Notes under the pieces: generated by a model | What the model saw: the letters and a program-made list of their open reading frames with translations, nothing else | Database searches by the model: none | Told to the model about the DNA's origin: nothing | Part shown: piece after piece, positions 1 to 17,100 of the stretch | Layout: every line of letters starts with the position of its first letter | Position numbering within the stretch: position 1 is the stretch's first letter | Assembly: GCA_954871525.1 (NCBI GenBank) | Contig: OX940865.1 | Location: 14,584,606 to 14,648,605, forward strand | DNA: 64,000 nt | Direction: 5' to 3' | Source of the DNA: Parietaria judaica | Lineage: Eukaryota > Streptophyta > Magnoliopsida > Rosales > Urticaceae | Made by a program: the position numbers and the translations under genes

Positions 1-467
1 TGTGTAACATTAGATTTTAGATTTAAAAAATATTAATTTTATAATTATTATAAAGTCTTGTTTATTAGAAGATAATATGAATAAAAAAAAATTAAAAGAA
101 AACGTAGATATTATGTTTTGAATTATTTTTTTTACTCTTATATCATGATTCATGACTGCATAATCGGAACTCGTTCGAATTTTTATATTTATAAACATTT
201 TTTTAAAAGATAATTTAATACGTAGAGCATATACACAATTTACACATGATAATAATTCAAAATAATAATAATAATAATAATTACCAAAAGATAAGATAAA
301 TTGAATAAAAATAAAAAGGAAAGGGAGTGTTTTATTCTAGAACTAATAAGAAGGCAAAGTTAAAGCCAAAAAGGGTTTTCTTTTCAAACAAGTAATGAAG
401 CTTAATATATCAATCAGACCCCTATATTTCCACTTTATTCCAATTCGACCCCTCTTATCCGTCTCTC

Positions 468-475
468 TATAAATA
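468..475 (+). promoter_or_regulatory. TATA box of the CDC48 gene
   Basis: TATAAATA lies about 100 bp upstream of the CDC48 start codon. A pyrimidine-rich leader (CTCTCTCACTTCATTC) begins about 15 bp downstream, so transcription probably starts near 500. This rests on position and consensus only. Confidence 0.6.
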
Positions 476-572
476 CAGAACACGCCTCTCTCACTTCATT
501 CTAGTTTCAGATCCCAAATTCTCAATTTCGCCAATCTTCTTCTTCGACTCTGCTCTGCGATACTCTTCAGCC

Positions 573-4159
<3,587 letters not shown>

Positions 4160-4330
4160 GGCTCTTGGTCCCCACTTCGCGGTTGTTTCTTAAGTTTTTT
4201 CTTTTTCCGTATTGTATCGCCGGCGAAAAATTTGGTCCGTCGGATTGCGTCGTCAGTCTTAAGTTTATAGACAGTGTTGGTTTATGATGGTGGACCAAGT
4301 TTATTTGCAACAACATATTTATATTTCATG
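4160..4330 (+). other. Probable 3'UTR of CDC48
   Basis: AT-rich sequence directly downstream of the CDC48 stop. T-rich tracts (4190-4210) and ATATTTATATTT (4313-4326) are plausible polyadenylation signals. The exact end cannot be read. Confidence 0.5.
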
Positions 4331-4866
4331 AACGGAAAAAGATTATTAAGCTCAACTTTTGAACTTCAACATACTGTTGGGTACTTACGCAATATCTTTA
4401 ATGAAAAACGATCGTGGCTTTCCATACATAGTAATTTTTTTCCAATTTAATAGTGATTTGATTTTTATTTATCTCTAAAACGAAAGACAAATAAGTTGAT
4501 GTATAATAGAAGAGAAGTGTCCATAGGAGAAAAATACAAATGGGAGGAGCGTAATTTTACTTGGAATAAAGATTACATGAGCAAGCAAATTTCAAAGCAA
4601 AATAAAAACGTAAAAACGAGAAAGGTACCAACACATTCCGAAGAGCGAGTCACTATAGAGAGATCACGAGCAAGACTAGTATCTACAAATTTCAAAACAA
4701 AACCAAAACATAATTCGTAAAAGTGCAAAACATAAGAAAGCTGAAACTACAATATGAATTTCTAACAGACGAAACTGTTAAAGAGAAGCAAACTTTTATA
4801 AGAGGAGATTGTTAAATATAAACAAAGAATATCCTCTTGGTAAGACTTATCGGAAGCATATATATA
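4331..4866. other. Intergenic, no gene seen
   Basis: AT-rich spacer. The open frame at 4496-4720 encodes a Lys/Arg/Asn-rich product with no recognisable domain, as expected of A-rich DNA. I see nothing functional here. Confidence 0.5.
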
Positions 4867-5034
4867 TAGGTATTAAATTTCCGGAATATCTATCGGCATG
4901 CCCATTGGAAAAAAAAATCGAGGATATGCGAAACGATATATCCATCGGCATACCCATCGACAAGCGATATATCCGTAAACTGAAAAGTGCGAAACGATAT
5001 CGGCAAGCGGTATTTAAAACCTTGCTTTATCCTG
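4867..5034. mobile_element. hAT-like MITE, older copy of the 33665-33847 family
   Basis: About 168 bp closely matching 33665-33847. Both carry ATCGGCATGCCCAT, ACGATATATCCATCGGCATACCCATCGA, split here by small indels, and a 3' end GCGGTATTTAAAAYCTTG. This copy lacks about 24 bp present in the other and its 5' terminus has decayed (ATAGG instead of CAAGG). No TSD remains. It is older or more damaged than its partner. Confidence 0.7.
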
Positions 5035-8000
5035 TACTTGGGCTTGGTCTCCAATTTTAGTGTCCTTTTCTGAAATGGCCCAATAATTCTCCAATTCTAT
5101 CAAAGAATCGTCAAAAGCATCATTATGTCTATATAAGAGAATATTATATTTATTAATATTTTACAATAACATCTACGGTTTTTCTTTTTTGAATTTATAA
5201 ATGGTCGCCTTGCTTTAACAATAATTTGCTTATCATGAAAACCAAATAATGTGAAAAAGAAGCACATCTTAGTTATAGGATCACACTTAGAGGACATACA
5301 TGTGACATGCTGGCCAAGTATGGGCCTCCCGGAATGAACATGGAGGGAAATTTTTGCCCGCTACTTCCGCCGGGTTTGAAATCACTGCTTATACACAGTA
5401 TCCCGTCCCGTGATTATGTTGCCCAATATTGACCCAAACACCGCGGCTGCTTGAGCATGGGAAACTCACTCGCCCGCAATACGGGGGATAGGCTGTTTAT
5501 ACCTATTTTTTGTATAAGTTTCTTTATATATTACAATAATTTTTTATCTTTTTTTTTTTTTTAACGGGCACAAGGACTTGCTGTCTGATAAATTGCGAGT
5601 CGTACGAACAATGGATGCACACTACCTGCGCCCACCCGTTTGGCCAAGATTAATGACAATTACGTACTATTGAAGATTTTTGCACTTTTTTCTTGTTGAA
5701 TAATTTTGGGATTTGGGACATCATGAACCCACCCAACTCATTGCATTAGTATTTAGTGGTACTTTTGGAGCTAATAAGATGGCAACAATTAGGCAAAGAT
5801 TTGGAATGTAGGAAAAAAGGGAATCATGTTCCTCTTATTAAAGCAAACGTTGATACATAAATGTTATCATATGTACTAATTAGACAAATATTAACAAAAA
5901 AAGATATGGTTTTATTTAAAAGGTATAATCGAGTTTGTTGTTTGATTAGACAAAGCCACTTTATGATGCATGGGGCTCTCTATACAAACCCTAGACTCTC
6001 CCCCACAACGTCATAGAAAACAAACTATTGGGTCCAATTTGCTATTTGCAATCTATTATATATATTAAGGTCTATTCAATATGATCACTTTCTTCTCACC
6101 CCTTAAAAAAAAAAATCATTTAATGATTTTTTTTTAATTTTATGTACCCTTTGTTTATTAAGGCTTGATCAATGCCATTATGAAGTTTCGTGGTGTAATA
6201 TAGAACTATCGGAACTTTTGTGCGCTAAAAGCAGAACACTCAACTATGTATTTGGTATTTTATAATTTTATGTACCCTACTTAGCAGTTTTAGGATTTAT
6301 CGATTAATCATCTCTCTCTCAATTATAGCGGTTCGACACATTTACCCGTGATTTCTTCTTAAATTGAATTTCTGCTACAATTTTGAACATCTTGTATTGC
6401 CCTAAGTACGGGTCTGTTTCGCTTATGCTCAGAGCCGACCGGCGACCGTGATATTATAACCATACATATTTTAGCTATATACAAGTTTTTTTGTGAACTC
6501 GTATGTGTATATATATATATTATATATACTTGTTGTTTTCTCTATAAACAAGTGAGACATATAGTATTACATATGCTCAAACACATACGTATATAATGAT
6601 AATTATATGTTATGTACAGAATATATATCTATATAGATACAGATCATGTGTAAACTAAAGCCTATGTGTAGAATGCAATGGTTGTTCCGGAACAACCCAC
6701 AGAATTGCATAATGTTTCTGAACCAAAGGGACATATATTAGTTGGCAATATTCAACTTAGACAGTAATAATAGTAAATAGAAACACATCAAATCATATAA
6801 TATACATAATAATGGTGAGAAAGCACATCATGTCATGCACGTATATATCAATCATGTCCGCGAGAGAGTAATGTACTAACCTAATATACCCCACCATAAT
6901 TATTATTTAATTTCTCTCCTCTTTTTTTTTTTTTTTTTCATGCCAATAAATGGTATATTATTTCTTACACCAAAAACAATTTCAATGAAATTTTAAAATT
7001 TTCGCTTATTCTTCGAAGTGGTGTCCGACCAAATTTTATACGACAAATTAAATAGCACTAACCAAAATGATGTGCTTTTTTGAACTCACATTGAAATAAT
7101 ATAATTACAATAAAAATGTTATCATTTAAATAATATAAAAATAAAAATGTTAGAACTTTTGTGTGTTGGTTGAAGTAAGAAACAAGAACGGTGTTTAGAA
7201 CTCTATACCAAAAAAGTAAAATTTTGATAACATAATAAAGTTCGTATTTGGAGGTATAAACAAGCAATGGAGTGGAACTGGAAAGAAAAAAAGGAAGATA
7301 AATATTTAAATTAAAAAAGGAAGAGGAAAAAAAATAAAAAATATAAAGCTTATGTATATCTGACAATCTCTGATGATCCGATCGTGTACACATGAAATGT
7401 ATAGACCTTTGCTTTGCAGATGCTCTATTTTGTTTGGATTAGAAATCAATTCACACACACATATATATGATATATATATATAGTTATAATACACGCACAC
7501 ATATCAATATGATCACCATATATATATATATATATATGTTCATGCGACTACTGACAAAGTTGTGAGAGAGTTTATCGTACCCTCGAAGAAAACCCTAGAG
7601 CAAGAGAGCATATATCCTTCAAACTCTCTCCCTCTCTCTCTCCTAGCTAGTTAGGGTTTTCTATTCAGGCCTATACGTACGTAAATACATTCTGTTTTAT
7701 GTTCGCAAAGTCGTAACACAACGTGTGACTGGGCGTGTAAGGTCGGAATAGTTGGACTTGGTGGACAAGAGATCATCGTCACGAGTCACGACCTTTGGCC
7801 ACACAGCAATGCATGTAAGGTATATTAATATACATACATATAATATATACACTATATACTGTATTATTATGCATGTATTGAAGCCTATATTTCAACCATG
7901 TCAGTTCTCCACGTGTTAGCCCTCGCCACATGGGTCCCACACTTCGCAAGCTCTCGAGTCTTGACTTGTTCTTCGTTATGCTTTATTTGGTGGAAAAAAC

Positions 8001-9048
8001 ACACACACACACACTTGATTTGCACCTATGCTTAATTAGTGTTTATTAATAACCATTTGGAAACAGTACATTTCAAAAATAAAAATATTGTTAAGTCACA
8101 CGAAAAAATATGAGACTACGATTTAAAAAGGTGATGAGTTATTACTTATTACCCTCACCAACGATATCGCAGCTAGACTTATATTACAATTATACGAAAA
8201 CCAAAAAATTACGAGTAAACTTTTTTTAGTAAATAAGTTCCATATCTTTTCAACACTAGAGATCAATACAACTCACGTCGTAGCAACAAAAAAGCGATAC
8301 TTACGAGAATTTTACGTAAAAACCCAATTGAAAGAGAATCATTCAGATGAGAGAATTTTTCCTTGGCAAAAGTAATATTTTAAAAATCTTACTGCAAATT
8401 TCATGAAAGTAATTTAAGGTATATATTTCGAAGATGATACGAGTATATAGATGGAGTTTACTAAGAATTCAAAAATCCAATTGTGCCGACCCGTTTGTGT
8501 ATTTGTTTTTTTTTGTTTTTGTATATACCGCAAAATCGATTGGTATATATGGACATAGTTTTTCTATATAAAAATATATTAATAACTCAAAATTAAAAAA
8601 ACAAAGACCCTGTTTCTAAGGAAAAAAAAATAGAATTTCTTAGGTAGATAGAATTTTGGAAGAGTTTGAGGGATTATGTAAGAGTTGAAGTGAAAAAAAC
8701 TGATATATATTATGTGTTAAAGATTGAATTTGAAAGCCAAAATATAATTTTGAAAAAAAAAGGGTATGTAAGTGGTGCTGATTTTTACCTATACTGACAC
8801 TAAAAGATGGTTACCGCTAATACACCGTGAAAATATATAGGATGGTTCCCAAACACAGGTCAAATTAGACTATTTTGATGGATAATATGAGTTTATTCGT
8901 GATTAGCCATGACAACTGAAATTATGTAAACATATAATCCAATAATCCATGAAACGTAATTGGACTCATTTTTTGATCTCCCACTTCCATCATAGGGCTC
9001 CCAAAAAATCAAAGAACTTGACATCACATGGGCCAAAGAGCATATTTC

Positions 9049-9086
<38 letters not shown>

Positions 9087-10605
9087 TATGTCATCTTGAA
9101 AGGAAAGGAATAAATAGGACCTCCACACGAGGGGCCATGAAAGCACTACTAAAGCTACGAGTACAAGTACTAGTAGAAACATCATATCTACTACTGTTTG
9201 AGAGAGAGAGAGAGAGAGAGAGAGATGTGATTCTTGCTGTCGGCTGATATAGCTCTAGTAATACTCAAAGCAAAAACTTCCACGTTGTCTATTGCCTTAA
9301 CACATATTAATAATCCAAAATAGTTACAATATATCTATATATATATATCATATTGATATTATGTGTTTGCGTGGCTTTGAATTGAAATCCAATTAATGTA
9401 AAAACCATGGGTATATAGTTCGAACTTGATCACATATGTGTTCGCATGGCATTGAAAATCCGAAGACATGAGGAATTTCGATCCAAATTCTTATTAGGGT
9501 TTGGTTCCGGCAAGGCTAAAAAATTAGACATCTATCGATGGCTTTGCTTGTTGGTACGTGATTGGTGAATAATCCATCTCAAATAATTCTCCATATTTTT
9601 TTCGAGTTTTTTTTTTTTTTCATCCTAGTTGTTGCCAAAAGGAGAATCATTACTAGGGTTTTTTCAGAACTCCCTTTCCCATTGTTGAAACTTGAAAGAT
9701 TTCACATTAAAGCTCTCTTAATTCGCTATATGGAAAATAATAGAGCCTTGTCTTTGAAGTTTGAACTGGTCCAAGTTTCACACAGTCACGACTCACGACT
9801 TTTCAACTACTTCACGTTAACAGTACGTACTATCGTACGTGTGAAACATGGCTTCGTATGATATATATATATATATATATATATATACAGTGAATAGAAG
9901 AGAAGATGAATAATTAAAATAGTGACCTGATTTTGAGATGTATATCTTTAGTTCTCCATCAAAGTTTAATATACTATAATCTTTGCAAGGACGGATGAAA
10001 ACTTTTGTAACTTTTTATCACACATACGAAAATATCACATGCATGTACTATAATAAGAAGATTTTTTTTTTTGAAGTTTATTGATATAATCTTCGTTTAT
10101 ATATGGCAGAAAATACTATGGTAATGACAACACTCGAAATTTTTAAATGAATTGAAGAAAAAAAAACTATCTCACGTGTGAATCAAAACTAGCAAATAAA
10201 CTTTAAGAAATAAAAAAAAAACACACACACACACAAAATAAGCAAACATTGATCTTTTTATATGCATAGAAAGTTTGGTCTTTTACTTTAATTATTCTAC
10301 GGAAAGATTTTTATATTATAGTCATATATATATATATTTAATATTTTCTCTGTATACAGTACTATGATATCACTGTGTGTATATATATATATATAATTAA
10401 TCAATTTGAACTATTTATTTCTTTACTCCGTACCTAGGTGCACGCGATCAGCTGAATTATTGAAACTTAGAAATGTAACCATTTGACTGTAAGTCGACTG
10501 CATGTGCAATCTCTGCTAAGGAATCACATCTTTTCGTGGAAAATAAAGCTTATAATACTGTTGATACTCATTTTAATTAAAAAACCTGCAATGCCATGTG
10601 TTTCT
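5035..10605. other. Long intergenic spacer without genes
   Basis: About 5.6 kb of AT-rich sequence with (TA)n tracts (9053-9080, 9859-9885), a (GA)n tract (9200-9226) and short CA runs (8001-8014, 10221-10234). A GC-richer island at 5300-5500 has no open frame or recognisable RNA. All open frames are short and low-complexity. It could hold regulatory sequence for the ROT4-type gene, but nothing shows this directly. Confidence 0.5.
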
Positions 10606-11285
10606 TAGGGTTGTAACTAACACCCGGTATCCGGTTTTAAATCCACATCCGTATCCGATTTTAAAATCCGAATCCGAATCCAGAATCCGGATAAGGGTAT
10701 CCGGATCTGGATTTAAAACCGGATAAGGATACGGGTTCGTTATTTAAAAATTTGGATACCCGTATCCGGTTTAAAACCCAGTTTATTTTTCATTTTTTAT
10801 TTTATTATTTAATTTAATTTTTAGGGTTACTCAAGTCTCAATACCACAAAGTACTCACTCTTACTTCGAGTCGACATTTCATTTTATTTTCTAGGGTTAC
10901 TCGCGCCGCCTCCAAGCCATCGTCCATCGCCGCCTCCAAGTCACATATGTATTAAAATACGTAATAGATTTGTACGGTTTTTTGCTGGTTGTTAGTTGAG
11001 ACAATGTCAACATATATACGGTTTTTATGGTGGTTGAGAAATGAGACACACGCTTTAACTTCTTCTTTTTTTTTTTTCTAAATCGAATCCGGATAGAATT
11101 ACGGATATTCGGATAATATCCGAATCCGGATTTCAAAACAGGATACGGGTAATTAAAAAAGGTTTTGAAAATAGGTATCCGGATTTCCGGATCCGGATAC
11201 GGGTAGTGATTTTCGGATACCTGAAAAACCGGATCCGGATACGGCTAGTTCAAAAAAACAGACACTCGCTCTGGTTACAGCCCTA
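10606..11285. mobile_element. Non-autonomous hAT-like element, CCGG-repeat family, copy 1
   Basis: A 680 bp element bounded by a perfect 8-bp TSD, GTGTTTCT (10598-10605 and 11286-11293), the TSD size of the hAT superfamily. The ends are inverted: TAGGGTTGTAAC on the left and GGTTACAGCCCTA on the right. The first 170 bp and last 180 bp are packed with variants of TATCCGGATACGGGT in both orientations, while the centre is AT-rich and non-coding. No transposase is encoded. Confidence 0.85.
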
Positions 11286-12169
11286 GTGTTTCTTATCCAT
11301 GTCGACTTCCTATCATCTTAATTATTTTTTTGGATCTATCTAATTTAATAGTTTGCACCACCAAGATTTATAACATTATATAGATTTTGATTCTATCGAT
11401 TTATCGAGAACGAATATATAGATATAATTTATATGTAGAGTCCTATAATATAATCTTTTCAATATAGGTATTTTATAAAATAATTTGATATATTACTTAC
11501 TGTAATTTCATTGATATCTTAATAAGATTAAGTAATCTAGTAGATTGATATACAGTATTATACTATAATTTATCTTTAGTTATCGATATTAAAAAATAAA
11601 ATAAAAATTATCGGTGAATCAACCATATTTTATAAAAATTTCAAGGGATTCGCTAATTTGTTATTGATTTATCCACTTTGTTTTGGATAAGTTATACATT
11701 AACGATAAAACAAGAATGATCATGAGAGATAATTTATCGATACATGCAAATAAGCGATATAAGCAAGGAAGAAATTGAAGAGAGCTAGAAGAAACTTAAA
11801 CCTTGTTAAACACTAACGATTCAGACTTTTCACTTACAACAAACATGAATACATATAAATATTAATCAATATTATGATTATAAGGATGTTTTTTTATTTT
11901 TATTTTGGTCATATATAATTCATGCTATATATATTTTGATCTTGACTATAAACAGTTGTTTGCAATTGGAGGAACATTAAAGAATTGATGGTGGGATTTG
12001 AGGAACACAAGATCATAAGAAAAAAAATAATAAGGAAGAAAATATACATATAGATTATGGTAAGTACAATAAAATAATTTTAATATATGATTCCATATTA
12101 TTCGTGTCTGATGTTCCCATAACATAAGGCCCAAAGTAATTTATTTGTTCATATTGACAAAATCACTTA

Positions 12170-12224
<55 letters not shown>

Positions 12225-12536
12225 GGCCGATAAGAATTATACATTTATGGACCACTATATATATCACTTCATGTTTCCCATTACACGTTAAATTATAAAC
12301 CAGTATTTAATATAATATCTCCTCAACATCATATCATTTTACGGAAGTATTATTTTAAACTACTTTTTACATCTTTTATGCCACTCGGTATACATGTCTT
12401 TGTCTATATTTAAATTAGAGTAGATCATCATGCATATAGCCTTTAATTAATTGTCTTTCTTCATGATCTCTAAAAGACGTTTTACTAAACAATATGATAA
12501 TTAGGGTGTAAGGCTTTGGGTAATCACTCTTGTTGA

Positions 12537-12587
<51 letters not shown>

Positions 12588-12590
12588 TCA
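11286..12590. other. Intergenic AT-rich spacer with a (TA)n tract
   Basis: No gene seen. It includes a run of about 45 bp of TA dinucleotides (12176-12221) and a second long TA tract (12540-12586). Remaining open frames are short and low-complexity. Confidence 0.5.
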
Positions 12591-12716
12591 TTAGAGCGGA
12601 AAGTGACGACTTCGCGACCCGTCGCGACGAAATTGCCGGAAATCGCCAACCTTCCCGTTGCGATGCGTCGTGGTGCTTTTGTTGGCGATCGTCGCGACGT
12701 TGAGCGAGCGAGAGAG

Positions 12717-12787
<71 letters not shown>

Positions 12788-12870
12788 ACCTTCCCGTCGC
12801 GAGCCGTCGCAAAGTCCTCCCCCCGTCGCGAAGTTCTCCTCCCCGTCGCCAGATTCAGCTCTAATAGTCA
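12591..12870. repeat. GC-rich repeat block split by a (GA)n microsatellite
   Basis: A GC-rich island in AT-rich DNA with repeated palindromic motifs such as GTCGCGAC and TTCGCGAC, interrupted by about 70 bp of uninterrupted (GA)n (12716-12785). It is bracketed by TTAGAGC (12591-12597) and GCTCTAA (12859-12865). Similar GTCGCGAC-rich sequence ending in AGCTCTAATAG recurs at 15036-15134, so both are probably remnants of one repeat family. Frames read across it are Arg-Glu or Ser-Leu low-complexity artefacts. Confidence 0.55.
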
Positions 12871-13705
12871 TTAAAATGTATAAGTGACAAGAAACCAAGA
12901 AATTTAATATGCTCCCAATAAAAGAGCTATAGTCTATTGAGGTTATGGAATTTATGCAGCGAGATTAGGAGGATGATGAACTTATCATATTTTAGGTTTA
13001 GATATGTATGATCTATCATTACGTCGATACAAATCAGCTCGATTGCAAGATGAATTTGGTAAACGGCCATTAATTACTAATACATTACAAGTCTTGAATT
13101 CGAATAGATAAGTGAATTAAAGATCTTAACCAGAAAAAATAAATATTGTAAAGACCGGTTAATTAGTTGAATATTGTAAACTATATGTTTTAGGTATATA
13201 ATTTGAATCCCACGAGATGAAAAAATGTCACACATCAATAATTGGAGTTGTTTAAGAACATAGGTCCCTTGAAAAAAAGAAATGATAAAGAGAAGAAAGT
13301 TAAAAAGTTTCACTTAAGTGGCCAAAAATAAGAACTATGCATGATCTGCGAAGCTTCAGATTCTCCATATATATATATATATATATTATTTACATATAGA
13401 TAGAGAGAGAGATCTAGAGAGAGAAATCAAGTTCATCTTCACGTTCCTTTTGCTCTGACATGAAACTTATGGAGAATATATCTCTCAAAGCAATAATATC
13501 AAGACACAGATGCTATGTTTACATCAAAAATAGAAAGAAGAAGAGAATAAGTAATAATACTAGTCTATCTTATTCAGTAATTTACACTCATCTATAGATA
13601 ATATTTATAATATATATATATATGTAATACCACATAGTCGTATTTATCTCAATAGTGGAGCATGAAGCTGTGACAGAGACAATTGATTCTGAAGTGAATA
13701 TATGA
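12871..13705. other. Spacer downstream of the ROT4-type gene
   Basis: AT-rich, with no gene seen. The ROT4-type transcript reads leftward into this stretch, so its first 100-300 bp below 13705 probably contain that gene's 3'UTR. Confidence 0.4.
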
Positions 13706-13942
13706 TCATGGGTCTCCACGGTCACGCCAACAAACGAGCATGGCAACGCAGCGTCTGAGAATGTAGAATTTGGCTCTCTGCTTCTTCACCAAATGCCTGC
13801 ACTTCTGCCCAAACGACCTACACGGCTCGCAATTATAAGCATCTTCATCATCATGATGATCATCATGACCATGATGATGATGATGATGTTGGTGATATCT
13901 ACTATCATTCCATTTCTTTCTTCCTTCTTTCGCTGCTGCCAT
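13706..13942 (-). CDS. ROT4: ROTUNDIFOLIA4/DEVIL (RTFL/DVL) micropeptide
   Basis: A 78-residue single-exon peptide of the plant-specific RTFL/DVL family, whose members sit at the plasma membrane and restrict polar cell proliferation in leaves and other organs. The diagnostic C-terminal RTF domain is intact: CEPC, then FGQKCRHLVKKQRAKFYILR, then RCVAMLVCW. ROT4 is the closest family member I can recall, and the neighbouring SIG6 and TCP genes support orthology. Unusual is the N-terminal half, with a HisAsp-rich run (about residues 17-33) encoded by a CAT/CAC/GAT microsatellite; Arabidopsis ROT4 is only about 53 residues and lacks it. The start is the first ATG after a plausible TATA box at 14146-14155, leaving a 5'UTR of roughly 170 bp that carries a GAGT repeat. 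Confidence 0.93.
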   Translation of the reverse strand: MAAAKEGRKKWNDSRYHQHHHHHHGHDDHHDDEDAYNCEPCRSFGQKCRHLVKKQRAKFYILRRCVAMLVCWRDRGDP

Positions 13943-14145
13943 TTATATCTATATCTATATATATGTATATATGAACTATCTATATATCGCGTAGCTTAGC
14001 TAGACTGCTATACATTTATTGATCAGGAATTCAGGATAAACTCTGAAATTTGAATAATTCACTGCTCTTATAGAAAAAGCAGCAAATATGTGAGTGAGTG
14101 AGTGAGTGAGCTAATAACGAGGAAGTTCTTATGAGAGAGCATATG

Positions 14146-14155
14146 TATTTATATA
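14146..14155 (-). promoter_or_regulatory. TATA box of the ROT4-type gene
   Basis: On the minus strand this reads TATATAAATA, about 205 bp upstream of the ROT4 start codon. Transcription would begin near 14115. A tandem CTCA repeat (minus strand, 14091-14110) lies in the predicted leader. Confidence 0.55.
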
Positions 14156-17100
14156 GTTGCAAATTTATAGACTTATTTTTTATTTTATTATTTTTTTTTT
14201 TTTTTTTGGGGGCATTGATGATTATTATAACTACAAGGTCTAGCTATATGATACATAAAAATACATAGGCGAAATTCTCCTAGTATCTATACACGAATAA
14301 TTTGAATGTCTTGTGTAAAGTATTTTGAAAATTTTCACGAATAGAATATAAATAGTAAAACTTCTTCAACACTCCAATGAATATATATATATATATATAG
14401 TACCGTCTGCGATCTAACAGTGTAATGTACCGATCCGAATTGAATGTACCGATAAAGTAGCCGGTGCCCTGTTTTCCATTTTAATATACCAGATTTCCAA
14501 AAAGAAATAAAAAAACTATGGTAATTATACATTTGGATCATTAATAGATGGTATTTAACACAGGCCAAACATTATAACCTAATACAAGAGAGGTTTTAGT
14601 GAGGCATCTTGTAATATTTATTTACACTGAATATTTACAGCTCTCTTCCACTTTATTGTAATATTCACAATGAATAATACAACTCTTTTTTTTTTAAAAA
14701 TATATCTCGTCTTATCATATTTATTTATTTGTTGATTAAATTTGTTAAAATTTTTACTATGTTACAAATTAATATTTATTAACATATGTTACAAATTAAA
14801 AACTAACATATAAATCAAAATTAATAATATGTTACAAAATAATAAAGTATATACATACTTAAATATGTTTTTTGAAATAAATTAATTACAAATAATTATT
14901 ATGAATAATAAACATATTTAAATATAATTTTGAAATAATTGATAAAGTTTGATAATTAAATTAGGGTAAAAACTAATAAAATTAAACATTGAAAACAATT
15001 TGGTACATATGCCGCTGCGTTTTTCCACTTTTTTTCCGGCGACTTCGCGATTCGTCGCGACACAGCACATCGCGAACCGTCGAGACGACGAACCCGCGAC
15101 GAGTCGCGACGTCGTGGGCCGCAGCTCTAATAGACGGTATTTAACATAGGCCAAACATTATAACCTAATACAGCGGGCTTAAACCCTCATAGCAAACCCT
15201 GAAATTATGAATTGTCTATAATTAAATGGCTAGTGATATATAAAGTGTGAGAAATATTCAAAGGGGTAAAAAAGAAAAAAGAATATAGGGTTGATATTTA
15301 TGATATAAGTAACCAATCTTGTACAAATTATAGTGCACATGTTTCAATCCCAGTCTTTCTAGCAACAATAGTATGTAGACCATACAAAAGGTTGAGGTCC
15401 AATCTTATTCATGTTGAGTCGAAGTATGTTAAGCTAGAGAAACACTTATATATGTAGTCTAATATAAATTTTGATAATTAATTTTTCAGAATTTAATCGT
15501 AGACGTAAATGTGTCTCTCGTGTGACATGAGACTTTAGCGAGACATTGTTGAAATTTGACTTCGACACTGTTTTGGGAATATGTAAACAGTTAGTAAAGA
15601 GTGTATATATATGCGGCAAATACCCTAAGAAAATGTGATAAAATAATGTGTTGGATTCTCTGGCGATTAGGTATGGAGTGTGAGCTCTGGTGAGCTAGCT
15701 GTCAGTCAGGTTCTCGATCGGACGTAGAATGGGCCTATGTTTCTCCCACTTTTACATGAATATATCATCAATAATCTCTCTCTCTCTCTGTATGTATATA
15801 CCAAAAGTATATGTACATATATATACGTAATTGATGCAGATATATATATATATATATACATCAATATGGATCTAAGATATTCCATGATCAGTTATATACC
15901 CCACTTTGCATAGTACAGAGAAAAGATGAAAGTGAAAATCTGTGTAAAAACAATCAATATTGTCATGTTTTTACACATACTGTGTGTGTATATATATATA
16001 TACATATATGCTGTTTCTGTTTCTGGTATATGTACAGTATGCTAATGATCATCTGATGCAGAACCACACGAGTGCCCAAGGATTCTGAGCATGGGAAAAT
16101 GACTGAACCACAAAGCAGATATATAAATATATATAGTGAGATTATTATGCATGCATTTACTTTGGTCAACTCTGACATACTATATATATATATAGATGCC
16201 TGCCCTAATCTTGACTATGAATACGAAACGAAGAAAAAATGTGTATATTTATGATCATGTAGTAAGTGTGAAAGTTGACCTATAGCCTCACTAATGAATA
16301 GATACATTATTTTGTAGATATATATAATAACGAAAATTTCCCTGAAATTCTTGGTATATATATGAAAGATTAAAAAAAATGATTGAAACTAATTTAGAGA
16401 AAGATATATATAATGTCGTTTTTCATGACTGGTAATACGTTTATTATACAATTCTGATAATCTTTTATATATAGTTACGTCGTTCTGCTACATTGTTGAC
16501 TTACTATTGAGGGATGCTCTCTCTATATATGTGTGTATATTTCTATATATATAAAAGATATTGATTTGTTTGATGGAGAAGAAAAGAGAGATAAAGGTAG
16601 TAGGGCCTGCCATGTGCTAAGCCACAGTTAGAGGCAAGCATTCTTATCATATAAAAATGGCACAGAGGAGAGGAAAGGAAATCTTTTAATGGATCTCATG
16701 GGTCTCCATATTTACACATCATATATCATATATTTACACTCCTACACATATATTCTTACGTGTGAGGATTTTTCACTAAAAATCTGACACACGAGTACTT
16801 ATCGTTCGCAAATCGTTTTTCACTATAATCTTAATAGGGTTTGGTGTTTACCGTCCTTGTTCTCAAGCTCTGTTTGTGCCACATCAACAAAATGTTGCCC
16901 GGTACACGAAAATTCGATAAAATTCGAGTTACATTCAATACATACCAAATATGTGAATTGGCGCCTTTGATTAGATAAATATATGTTTGAATGCAGAAAA
17001 ATAACAATTATATATACTGTTTTGAAATTTTCCAAAAATAGAATGTCACAAAAAGTTATGTTGTTGAAAAATTGGAGCTGCAATTTCTGATGTACATGAT

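Noticed and set aside
7540..7700. Candidate MIRNA precursor near (TA)n and CTCTCTCC tracts
   Set aside because: No complementary arm was found, and no match to miRNA families I know.
12415..12898. Overlapping open frames on both strands across the GC-rich block
   Set aside because: They translate the (GA)n and (TA)n microsatellites into Ser-Leu, Arg-Glu or Tyr-Ile runs. No domain, and no plausible gene structure.
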